64,000 nucleotides of DNA, from the NCBI RefSeq assembly GCF_000004075.3, contig NC_026660.2, positions 10,602,001-10,666,000 of the forward strand, written 5' to 3'. The translations under genes and the position numbers were made by a program. The notes beneath the pieces are model-generated. The model was not told the DNA's origin. It did not search any database and worked only from the letters and a program-made list of their open reading frames with translations. This DNA is from Cucumis sativus (taxonomy: Eukaryota; Streptophyta; Magnoliopsida; Cucurbitales; Cucurbitaceae). Positions 12,901 to 23,533 of this stretch are shown in pieces (position 1 is the stretch's first letter; every line of letters begins with the position of its first letter).

Positions 12901-15900
12901 CTCCCTCCTCCCTCCTCCCTCCCCTCCAAACAAACAAGCAAGTAGTTTGACAATAAAATATAAACTGTTGCAAAGAAACACACTAATCACTATCTCATGG
13001 GCAATCATTCAAACAAAACGAGTAAAAGCTGAAAATAATTGAACTATTGAGTAGAACAGGCTATGAAACACCATAACTTACTTCAAGCAAGAGAATTTTG
13101 ATTAAACTGCAACTCAAAGTTGATTCTAATTGATGACGCCATTTTTTTCTGTAGCTTGCATTCAAGAATGGACCTCCAACAAGACCCCTTAAACTCTCCT
13201 CCATATACAGAATGTACACAGCTATGCAAGGTAGATTTCCTTCTCCATTCTTCCCAACACGGAGGCTAGAAAGGATTTTCATAGCACTTCTGGTAGCAGT
13301 CAATGCAGCGTGATTCAACAAACATCCTTTCTTGCTTAAGACAGTGGCTCTACATGAAAGACACCAACCACACCTCTCCCTTGGTACCTCCATGAGCTTC
13401 TTGTCAAACGTTGGCCAGAAGAAGCGTGAGGCTGATTGTGAAAAAGCCTTTGCTTGCAATAAAGCATACGATGCAGTAGAACTATTTCTCTTATCAGATG
13501 CATTGATTCCCGTAACCCGAGTTTCTTCTGATGTTAGAACATCCAGTTTATGAGCAGCTGATGCAGCAAATTCTCCATGGGCATAGTGATTTACAAATGC
13601 CTGAGGCTTATATTGGGAGCCCATGTAAGCACAACTACTAGTTGACTTGATATCACCCTTCACTTTTCCATGACTCAAAAGACCACCGTTTTGGCTTTGA
13701 CGGGATAGATTCAATGAAATAGAGGCATTAGCATTCCTAATATGACTAAAGGATTTATTTCCTGAAGAACTTGAAAGGTCTGTTGTGCTCGAAATATCAA
13801 CCATATTTGGGCAAGCAATGTCAGTTAAATTATTTGGCCTGCTAATATTAGAAGTAAGAGAGTCCACGTTAAATCCATTAGATAGCACACTTTTTCCTAC
13901 ACACTCAGGTGGCATTGTTCCACGATCAGTCGGATGAGAAAGTGGATCCTGTGAAGTCTCCACATGCAAGGTACCCAACTTATTGTTTACTTCACTCTTG
14001 CACGTAGCTGGGTCATTTCCGTTCTCAATCATATCAAGTTCCTTACGTTCTTCACCAGAAGGATTTGATTGAGCATATAAGTTGGTATCTTCCCTTAAAT
14101 CGGCAGGAACTACATCCATACCACTTGCTTCAGGAAGAACTAGGAGATTTTCTGGGATGTCCCAATATTGCATAATGGCCTTACAGATGCCATAATATAT
14201 AGCAATAGATTGAGAAGAAGAACAAAGAAGATGAAGTACTTTTAGAATGTCATTTCGATTATAATATTTGAGACATGGTTCAGAGTTTATGGAAGACTTG
14301 AGCCTGCAATTATCAATACATAAAGGTCAGGAAAGATTCAACAAAAGAATTAAAAAGCATGAAAATGAAATCAAAACACAAGTGAAGCAAAGCATGAAAA
14401 TTTCTGAGACAAATTTGAGGGTCAGATGCATTGAGCTTAAAAGAAGCCTAAATAAAAATGTTGTAACATACACCACCAAGTGGTTGCAACTACCCAAGAA
14501 AATGTGCTCATATGGATCGATGCCAAAAACTTCTGCTCCTCTAAGTGCTGACCCCTTTGTTATAGTTGGCTCACTCTTATTTATACTGCATTCAGGACAA
14601 TACCATGGCCCTTGAGGTATAAGTACCTTCACCATGCCTATACATCTCAAATGGTATGCTGATGGGCACCCATCACAACAAAGCAAACTCCCATCCATCC
14701 CACAGAGTCGACACTCATCGCTATTTCTGTTCGCATCAACAGCAGTCACATCCAAGTCACCGTTACTACCACCTTTTAAACCCGAAAAATTTTGGTCTGA
14801 ATAAGACTTCGTCCCATTATTCAATACAATTATCTCCATAGCTTCCCCATCCTTGCAAGCAGAAGTTTTGGGGTACCTGGGATGAACCCTTCTAGGCCCA
14901 TTTTCAGACAGACATGTAGCTCCAGCATCATAATCCAGTCCAACTTCAGATATCTCACGAGCATCAATTTCTGCTCTAAGCTCCCCAGATTCTAATACTT
15001 CATCACAAAGAATTTGTAGAACCAAAAGCTTTCGACCAGCAGGGATGGAGTAATACTCATTACCTAGAGCATGCTTGTAAAAACCATTCCATTCCAGACC
15101 TTTTGCATGTCCCATAACAGTTAAGTATTGGACCAAATAAACAGGCCATGTGAGTGAATCTAGCAGGTTCCAATTGAAGTGCCTGCAGAACGTTGTAACA
15201 TGAATTATAATATACTCATCAAGATATTATAAATCCTTTCCACTTCTTGCAATAAGCTTAAGAAGAATGTCATGCACAACATATTTTAAAAATAGATCTG
15301 ACACTTCCCAAAACCAACAATTTAAAGAACATAAGTTGAGTTCGAAGTTTTCTGTGTGCACAACATGTTGCTTTTAAACCTATACATGGTTTGGACAATA
15401 TAAATGTTCCAAAACTCGATATTCATATCCTAAATACTTCTGTTGGACGGTTAGGACAATTGCTGGATATATAACTCCAACACCCCAAAAATAAATACGA
15501 ATTCGCAATTACATTTAGTACATGTGCAAACTTTGTACGTTTTTGTAACATGAGTACACTGATGATATAACTTCGTTATCCAAAAGAGAAGGGTTTCAAG
15601 TTAGCATTTCCAATATCAGCATGTAGAAAGACATTATGATAAACCAAATGTTATACATTAATCTCCTCGGGAAAAGAAAAATCAAGCCAACCAGAAATTA
15701 TAAATTACCTCAAGCATTTTGATGCGATTTCTAAGCCATCTGAAGAAAGAACTTCAAGATGCCGGCGTAAGGCGCGCATCAGAGCAACATGAATGGAATC
15801 CAACAAGGTATTCGCTACACCACAATTAAGTGACCCCACGAAGTCGTCCAAACTGAATGGAAACAGGAATAAGCGGACACTAAATGATCGCAGGAAACCA

Positions 15901-16529
15901 TAGACAGATAAAAGGTGTGAAACGTGTTGCTCTTGGATCCCAATGGTTCCAGAAGATGGAGGAAACTCTGGTGGTGGGATAAGTAGATTTTCATCTCCAA
16001 ATTCAGAATCCCGGTCCCTAACAGACTCAAGTGAATCACTAGAAGATTCAACGTCAGCTTCAACTTCTTCAGCATCATTTTGCATTATATGCTCACTGCT
16101 TACCTTGCTGGGTACCGATGCAACTGGATCCAATTTGTCAGAGGTGTCCGTAGAGTTCTTCCCCATCCCGTTTGCACACTTCGCCTTAATCCTATCTGCC
16201 AAATCATCCAAACGCTTCTTTCTCTTACTCAATCCATCGTCAAGATAAGAATCCCCAATTAACAACCCACGAATTTCTCCACTCTCTAAATCCTCACTAT
16301 CGCCATCCTCGTAAACTACTCTATACAGTCCTTCCTCGTAATATACTACTTTTCCAAGATACTTTCCACTCCCATTGAACTCTTTCAGCAGATATCGTCC
16401 CAACAAGGCCACAGGGCGCCGCTTACACGATTCAAGAGCCGATTTCGCATCGTCGTTACCATCTTGAAGGTCATTATTCCTCCTTTTCCTCGGTCGACCT
16501 CTCGATCTAACAACCGGAGGAGGTTCCAT
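6968..16529 (-). CDS. DDT/PHD-finger chromatin protein, PTM-like
   Basis: Nine exons read right to left: 16529-15709, 15182-14472, 14303-13082, 10246-9964, 9867-9743, 9585-9119, 9030-9002, 8571-7990, 7887-6968. They total 5160 nt, 1719 residues. In order the protein has an AT-hook (RGRPRKRR, residues 10-17), a Tudor-like stretch (about 40-90), a DDT domain (about 190-290), a C4HC3 PHD finger (C431 to C472, CRLCGMDGSLLCCDGCP), a PTM-family middle region (NWFKLVDEWFLETSMIQNAP), a second PHD (about 1385-1435) and a third at the extreme C-terminus (1671-1715). DDT plus PHD proteins bind ISWI-type remodellers and histone tails. Arabidopsis PTM was proposed to signal from chloroplast envelope to nucleus through C-terminal membrane segments; none is seen here, so a purely nuclear role is more likely. 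The start is the ATG at 16529; the frame stays open for five more codons upstream without another ATG. Confidence 0.9.
8211..8345 (-). repeat. three 45-bp in-frame coding repeats in the PTM-like gene
   Basis: Units start at 8211, 8256 and 8301 on the plus strand. On the coding strand each encodes a 15-residue unit of the form VIKLDTR(T/S)EKKQATS, residues about 1295-1340. The two units at lower coordinates are almost identical; the third has a few substitutions. The repeat sits in a low-complexity basic linker before the second PHD finger. Confidence 0.9.
12445..12543. repeat. 33-bp tandem repeat, three copies
   Basis: Three near-identical 33-bp units start at 12445, 12478 and 12511, each containing AATGAGCCAAACTCCTAAAA. 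They lie in the third intron of the PTM-like gene. The reverse strand gives an open frame repeating SLLGVWLIF, which is an accident of the repeat. Confidence 0.9.
12881..12927. repeat. (CCTCCCT)n microsatellite
   Basis: About six tandem 7-bp C/T units ending in CCCTCC, intronic. Confidence 0.9.
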
Positions 16530-18120
16530 TGAAGTATCAACCAAAAAAATGAAAGCAGAAACCTAAATCCAGACACTTCTCAAAGCAAAATCTAGGGTTT
16601 CAAACTGACTCTAACTATAATATAGCATTGGAGAGGCATTCAACCCCTATGAATGTAGAAATTCGTGCAAAACATGGAACAAAATCAGATTCGACGAACG
16701 AACAATAAGTGGCTTGAGGAGATTCGAGAAGTTCCGAGGTTCGATGAATTGAATTCAGATTTTTCAATGGTTACGTTTCTGAAAAGAAGAAATGCGGTAA
16801 TAGATGAAGTGGTTGATTAATAGCTAACGATGAAGCAAGAAGAGGAATGTTGCTAGGGTTTCATAACCGCCATTGATAATGGCTCTGGGACCTCTCGAGA
16901 GAAGAGAGAGGGGGAGGTAAGGAGACCACCCAAAAGATATAATTTACACATCTAACCAGCTTAACTTTCAACGAGTTCGCTCGTCTCACCGAGTCATGAC
17001 TCACCATCTCTCACTTTAAATTATCAAATTCTAATTTTTGTTTTACATAACCCATGAAATTCTAATTTCAATTCAATACAGAATATTCAATTTTAATTTT
17101 CAACTCCAACAAAATAACAATGATAATAACAATAACAAACAATAAAGAATAATTTTTTATTTGATATTTTTCCTTTTTTATATAAATCCAATTCCAACCT
17201 ATAATAAAAATATAGTTGTAAATATAGTGATTATATTTAAAACAATTAAACGTCAATTTAAAAAGTTTACAAACGTAACAAAATCAAAATCGTACAAATA
17301 TTAATATCTAAGTTAGATAGATTTTACTATATTTATCATTTTTTAAATATTGTTATATACTTAATTACTAATCTTAAAATTGTCACCAATAAAATACATC
17401 TTCCTATAAAAAATGAATATGTATACAAAATCGATATAATTCGTAAAAGTTCATCATAACATCGTTATCACGTTTCACTTAATTTTTTTATTTTCCGGTT
17501 AGAATCAAAATATTTAATTTGTTTACCATAAAATTTGAAGTAAACACTTATTTCTACTTCAAATTTGGAAAAAAAACACAAATGTTTTTTTTAATGGTAA
17601 GTTTCAAAACATTTTCCATTTTTCTTTCAAGAATGAAACATTTATTTATTGTTTGAATTTATGTGCATTGTTCAAATTTAATTTTATGGAAAACAATATA
17701 TTTTTTTCTAGATGGATATGCATCATTATATTTTTACCCAACTTTTCATATAGTGAAATTTAAAAAAAAAAAAAAACCCATAAATTTAGTTATTATAAAT
17801 ACAACCAAAAAGATAAAAATATTAAAAGCAATTTTTGTCTTAATATACATTTTTTCCATAGTTTTTTCATTTATTAATTATTATTTTTTAGGTTTACTGA
17901 ATTGTAAAATAACAATTCGTTGGTTCTGAAAAAATAACAACTTTTTAAATAAATAATATCAATAGTTTATTGATTGAAGAATTAAAAACATAATATGGAA
18001 TCTTCTGCTTGATATAAATACGTATTTGTATCCGAAATTGTCGCATATATTTTGTCTTTAACCTATAGTTTTTTCTCCCTAATTAAATTTTTTTCATTTT
18101 TTCTTAAAAAAAAAAAGAAA
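16530..18120. promoter_or_regulatory. shared upstream region of the PTM-like and MUSTANG genes
   Basis: These two genes are divergent. Right of the PTM-like ATG lies its 5' leader; a telo-box (AAACCCTAG on the minus strand, plus 16853-16861) is a plausible core promoter motif. From about 17000 to 18100 the DNA is very AT-rich with long A and T runs. A TATA-like ATATAAATA at about 18013 could serve the plus-strand gene. No coding exon is seen. Confidence 0.45.
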
Positions 18121-18129
18121 AAAAAACCT

Positions 18130-18173
18130 AGAAAACTTTTGGAGCGGATTCGAGTTCGTTCGGGGTTAGAGCG
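18130..18173 (+). other. putative non-coding first exon of the MUSTANG gene
   Basis: A stretch with clearly higher GC than its surroundings ends in GAGCG followed by the consensus donor GTAAGTA at 18174. A TATA-like motif lies about 110 bp upstream. It would splice to an acceptor just before the ATG at 21084 (an AG at 21078-21083). This is inference from signals only. Confidence 0.35.
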
Positions 18174-19039
18174 GTAAGTATCTTCAATGACCAACAATCG
18201 TCCGGAATTCAAACACTCGATCTCTTGAATGTAAGCAAATATTCAATCATTATTGATTTTTGGGTTCGATATGCTTCTGTTCATGGAATTTGTTGTTTCA
18301 ATTGTTCTTCCATAGGGTCCAAAGTTGTTGTGCTTACCAGCTCCATCTCCTTTTTGTTAAAGATTTTCGTTCCATTTGTTCTAGATATCATTGAAATTTG
18401 GGCACTGATTCGTTGCCTTCAACACTGCCTCAGCTCTGAAGTACCTTAATAATCGGTAAATAGTCATGCAAATTTTTTTATATATATGCAGTTTTATTTG
18501 ATTGTGGATGTTAAGTGTCCAACGATTCTGGCATTGCTTAGTGTAGTAATTGAATTTTTATGAGGATTCTGCATTGTATTTTAATGTCATATGGAGCTTT
18601 CAGCCAGGGTTTATAATTTTCATTGGAAGAGTAGTGCCAAGTTTGATAATTTGCCTTACTGAGTGGGATTTTTCTGATAATCTCCATATCATTAGTTAGG
18701 AATACTTTTTCCAGCTTTTGGTTGTACAATTGAATTGGGGTCAGAAATCAGAATTCCTTTCTATGGTCTTGTATTCTTTCACCGTTTTCAATAAAAGCAT
18801 GGCTTCCTACTTTGTACATACATATAAATTTTACAAAAGCTTTTGGTTGTTCCCTTGACTATTATGATTTATTAGACCCGAGAAAAGTTGGTTATAGATC
18901 TTAGTTAGAGGGGTGATTGGTTTGAATGCCGAGATGCCCTGCATCCAAATTCCTTTAGACACCTTGATGTCCTTCACTGAACCCACTGTTTCCCTCATCC
19001 TTTTGAGAGCTAGTTCTTGTCCACAAATAAAAAGTAGGA

Positions 19040-19440
19040 TGGTTATTTCCTGATTTCAGCAGATGAAGTTTGGTTAGATGCCAAGAGGTGTGACTTGGTC
19101 ATTTTCTTCCATAGTAGTTTCCCATTTGAGGCTTTGTTGAATCCTTCTATATCCCCAAATTTTAAACCTCTTATTTCCTTGGGTGCAATAATCATTTTCC
19201 ACTTTATCCAATAACCCAATGCATTTTCTGGGATTGTGCCCAGGGTAACCTTCACAAGGGCTTTCATTAAATTAGAACATTTACTTGGGGAGCTTGAAAC
19301 AATTCGTTACATGAATAGAGATTTACTGAGCAACATTTTTTAGAAGAATTTCTTTCCCACCTATGGAGGTGAATGAGTCTCCCCTTCGACCCTTAGATAG
19401 ATTTCCAGATCCTTTCCTTTGTATATTATATGTCTCCATT
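19040..19440 (-). mobile_element. degraded LINE (L1-like) reverse transcriptase fragment
   Basis: The minus strand encodes, with stops and frame changes, pieces typical of the region after the RT core in plant L1 elements. One segment resembles GGKEILLKNVAQ followed by a CFKLPK-like piece. Another has GYWIKWKMI, then KEIRGLKFGDIEGFNKA and GKLLWK, matching the usual GGLGFRDLxxFNxALLxKQxW pattern. Only a few hundred bases remain, so it is dead. Confidence 0.6.
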
Positions 19441-19999
19441 TTTCTTTTAGCAAAAAACTGACAATGCCAAATACACAAAGCAAAGGTTTGTCACGAGCTT
19501 TACCCCGAAAAACTTTTGAAGACAAACCTTTAAATCGTAATTAACAATTGGGCCAATTGGCAGCGTGGCAACATGAGTCATTAAGGATTGAGAGAATGAC
19601 AAAACTTTCAGGTGTTGAGGCCTTAAAGAAAATGAGACTATCGGCTGCCTTGCACAAAACAGACACACGGAAGGGTGTGAAACCGAGAGGCCAGACTAGA
19701 TATAGAAACTTTCATAATGATTCTCATGTTTGTTGCTTGTAGCATTAATGACTAATCCTCAAAGCATACCAATAAAAGATAGGGTGACAGAGAGCCACCT
19801 TTTTGGATGCCTTTGTTTGGGTACATACATCCTTTTATCTTTTCCATTAATCTATCTAACAACAACAAATCTCATTCATCAGATTCTTGAATCGAGAAGT
19901 TACCATTACATTTTGTTGCATGCCTTGCTCATGTATTGGTGGTACTCGTCTTCCTTTCTTTCGGTTCTGAACATGATGAATGCACTCATGAACTTCTTG

Positions 20000-20117
20000 T
20001 GATTATTAACAATTGGAGGGATCTTCTTGATTAGTTTTGTGGGAGGGGGTTCCCTCTTCCCACTGTCCGGCTTCTTTTGATGAATATATCTTTGTTTCTT
20101 ATTAAGAAAAAAAAAAC
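20000..20117 (+). mobile_element. possible LINE 3' tail with A-run
   Basis: A T/G-rich segment resembling the 3' UTR of plant LINEs runs into an A-rich tail (about 20101-20117). Orientation is opposite to the RT remnant at 19040-19440, so it would be a separate insertion. Weak evidence. Confidence 0.25.
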
Positions 20118-21083
20118 AAATACACTCTCGAGCTATAATAACATTGTCTGTTGTTGCTTGTCCAGGAATGTGAGCACGTTGTGATTTTGATGTAATAGTT
20201 TGTGTTCCAATTGATTTTCCAAGACCTTAGATATAATTTTGTAACACATATTTTAAAGAACGATTGGCTTGTGATCAGTTGCTATCTTTGGATTATTAAT
20301 CTTATGAGTTAAGGCTATATATATATATGGTTCTAATTGCCAACACTTTTCCTCCCATTCAAAACATCGAATCAAAAAATTTCTCAATACTTTTGATAGA
20401 AGAGAGTAAGGAGTTGCTAATTTGAGCAAAGCATAACCAGTTAAGACATTCCTCGACTAAGAGGTCAGATGTTTGAATCTTCACTTTCATATATTAAACT
20501 CAATGTTTTTAAGGCGCCCCCAGGCGTGTGCCTAAGGCAAGGGACGAGGCAATCTAGGGGAGTAGCACCTCTTGTAGTGGCTGGGCACCATCCTCAAAAA
20601 CCCTCTCTTGTTGAGTATTGTGGAGGGCGGGTAGCGCTCAAAACTCCCTTACATTGTCAAAATAGTCCACGGAATCTGAGCCCTACTATGATACTCCTCA
20701 TTTTTAAACTTGCGTGCCATCTCAATTTATGCTATTCAGTAACTAGACAGTAATATGAAATAACAGAGTAAATGATGCTGTAGTGATTTGTGTTTGCCTT
20801 TTGTGCTAAATACTATGTAAGTCACTTAGACCAAAAACTTAACCGGTAAACTTGAAGGAACCCTAATATACTTTTAAAAGTTAGAAGCAATGAACTTCTC
20901 CACAAGTCAGAATACAGCATTTTAGAATATGAAAGATAGTAAGTTCCAACTTTGATTAGGTGAGGTAAGGTTGAATGTTATTTAGAATGTTGTCTATTGA
21001 CATGATATACTTTTTCTTTTTCCTCCTACACTATTGAAAAAATCTGTCCTTAAATTGAAGTTTATGTAATGGCATAGTAGGTC

Positions 21084-23533
21084 ATGGCTGAGAAGAAAAT
21101 TATAGCTATTTGTCAATCAGGCGGTGAATTTGAGACTGGTAGAGATGGTATGCTTTCTTACCATGGAGGAGATGCTCATGCTATTGACGTGGATGATAAA
21201 ATGAAGTTTAATGAGTTCAAGATGGAAATAGCAGAAATGTTTAATTTTGATGTGGACAATGTGTCAATCAAATACTTTCTTCCTGGCAACAGGAAGACTC
21301 TCATTACACTCTCCAATGACAAGGATCTAAAGCGTATGTTAAAATTTCATGGAGATTCTACCACTGTCGATATTTTCGTAATCATGGAAGAAGTTATGGC
21401 TCCCAACATCTCAAATTTGCCAGCCAGTAGGTAGTTTACATGATGTCTGAGCTTTTTATTTTTAATGTTTTGTTGTTTTTCCTTGTCTAATAATTAAAGA
21501 ATTGAGTCTGTTTCAGCTGCTGGAGTTTGTTCTAAGCATGAAAATATTGTCATTCTGTATTTCCTAGGTCAAGCAGAACGACTTTGTCAGAAACAGTGGT
21601 ACCAGTTGATGGTACCCCATTGACTGTTGTCCATGGTATTGAGGATGATAATATCGAGTCTGATATCCCACTGGATGGTGCGCTCGATGTTGTGGATGAC
21701 ACAAACCCTTTAGTTAACCACATTGATATAGCAGGTGATATCACACCAATTCTTCCACTTCTTGGTTCAAGTGATGAAAAGAATGGGAAAGGTGTACAGC
21801 AGTGGCAGAATACCATTACTGGGGTGGGTCAAAGATTCAGCAGTGTTCATGAGTTTCGGGAATCACTTCGTAAATATGCCATTGCACATCAATTTGCATT
21901 CAGGTACAAGAAAAATGACAGTCATCGGGTGACTGTTAAATGCAAGGCTGAAGGTTGCCCTTGGAGAATTCATGCTTCTAGATTATCGACCACTCAATTA
22001 ATATGTATTAAGAAGATGAATCCCAACCATACATGTGAAGGAGCAGTTACGACTACAGGCCACCAGGCTACAAGGAGTTGGGTGGCAAGTATCGTTAAGG
22101 AGAAGTTAAAAGTTTTCCCAAATTACAAACCAAAAGATATTGTTCATGACATCAAACAGGAATACGGAATACAATTAAACTACTTTCAAGCTTGGCGTGG
22201 GAAGGAAATAGCAAAGGAGCAGCTTCAGGGTTCATATAAAGAAGCGTACAATCAGTTACCTTTTTTGTGTGGAAAAATAATGGAAACAAATCCTGGTAGT
22301 CTTGCCACCTGCGACACTAAAGAAGACTCCACTTTTCACCGTCTCTTTGTCTCATTCCATGCTTCTTTAAGTGGTTTCCAACAGGGTTGCCGTCCTCTTA
22401 TTTTCCTTGACAGCATTCCCTTAAAGTCAAAATATCAAGGAACATTATTGGCTGCTACAGCTGCAGATGGAGATGATGGTTTTTTTCCTGTTGCTTTTTC
22501 CGTAGTAGATACAGAGAGTGATGATAATTGGAGCTGGTTTCTTTTACAATTGAAATCAGCGTTGTCAACATCATGTTCTATAACTTTTGTGGCAGATAGA
22601 CAGAAGGGTTTAACTGTTTCAATTGCTAATATATTCAAGGGCTCATTTCATGGTTATTGCCTAAGATACTTGACGGAACAACTTATTAGAGACTTGAAAG
22701 GACAATTTTCTCATGAGGTGAAACGGCTTATAGTTGAGGACTTCTATGCTGCTGCTTATGCACCTAAACCCGAAAATTTTCAGAGATGCGTTGAAAGCAT
22801 TAAAAGCATATCACTGGATGCTTACAATTGGATCCTTCAAAGCGAACCCCAGAACTGGGCAAATGCATTCTTCGAGGGTGCTAGGTATAACCACATGACA
22901 TCAAACTTTGGAGAGATGTTCTACAGCTGGGTATCAGAAGCACATGAATTGCCCATCACGCAAATGGTTGATGTGATTAGGGTTAAGATAATGGAATTGA
23001 TTTATGCACGGAGGGCAGATTCTGACCAATGGTTGACAAGGCTTACCCCATCCATGGAGGAAAAGTTGGAAAAGGAAGGCCATAAGGCTCATAACCTTCA
23101 TGTGCTAATATCGGCTGGCAGCACATTTGAGGTTCGAGGTGACTCAATTGAAGTTGTTGATGTTGATCACTGGGATTGTACGTGTAAAGGATGGCAGCTT
23201 ACTGGATTGCCATGTAGTCATGCAATTGCAGTCCTTAGCTGTCTTGGCCGAAGCCCTTTTGATTTTTGCTCTCGATATTTCACAACTGAAAGCTACAGAC
23301 TAACATATTCAGACTCAGTGCATCCCGTTCCCCAGGTTGACTTACCTATACATAAAAGTTCTCTGCAGGCCTCAGTTACTGTAACTCCTCCTCCTACACG
23401 TCGTCCACCCGGTCGACCTACATCAAAGCGATATGGATCCCCGGAGGTGATGAAACGTCAACTTCAATGCAGCAGATGCAAAGGGCTTGGGCACAACAAG
23501 TCAACGTGCAAACAATTACTGCAGAGTGTTTGA
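21084..23533 (+). CDS. MUSTANG-type domesticated MuDR transposase with PB1 domain
   Basis: Two coding exons, 21084-21430 and 21568-23533, give 770 residues. Order: PB1 domain (1-100; KFNEFKMEIAEMFNFD, LSNDKDLKRML), MuDR N-terminal domain (about 205-275, with KAEGCPWRIHASRL), MULE transposase domain (about 390-570), SWIM zinc finger (C653, C655, C665, H667), AT-hook-like PPGRP (about 730) and a CCHC knuckle (C750, C753, H758, C763). Candidate DDE residues D397, D459 and E565 are all present, but the CxxH motif reads CLRY. A PB1 fused in front marks the MUG-B group of the MUSTANG family, transposase-derived genes kept by flowering plants and important for growth and reproduction in Arabidopsis. 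No terminal inverted repeats were seen around it, so it is a host gene, not a mobile copy. It probably acts in the nucleus as a DNA-binding regulator. Confidence 0.88.

Larger units (their letters stand above)
10247..13081 (-). other. 2.8 kb third intron of the PTM-like gene, repeat-laden
   Basis: By far the longest intron of the gene. It holds scrambled repeat debris: a fragment around 10640-10740 rich in GGCGTG/GCCTAGGC motifs, shared in reverse orientation with 20510-20550; a triple 33-bp repeat at 12445-12543; and a C/T microsatellite at about 12880-12927. No intact element or gene is visible. Confidence 0.75.
18174..21083 (+). other. putative 5' UTR intron of the MUSTANG gene with retroelement debris
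   Basis: About 2.9 kb with no long plus-strand coding frame. It contains a minus-strand LINE reverse-transcriptase remnant (19040-19440), a plus-strand A-rich tail (about 20000-20117), and at 20510-20550 a copy of the GGCGTGTGCCTA-type repeat also found in the third intron of the PTM-like gene. Confidence 0.4.

Noticed and set aside
16530..16544. Five-codon upstream extension of the PTM-like frame (to 16544)
   Set aside because: That start would be a TTG; the first ATG is at 16529 and begins the family-typical N-terminus with the AT-hook.
21584..21816. Separate transposase start inside exon 2 of the MUSTANG gene
   Set aside because: The codon is TTG, and the splice from 21430 to 21568 joins the PB1 exon in frame.
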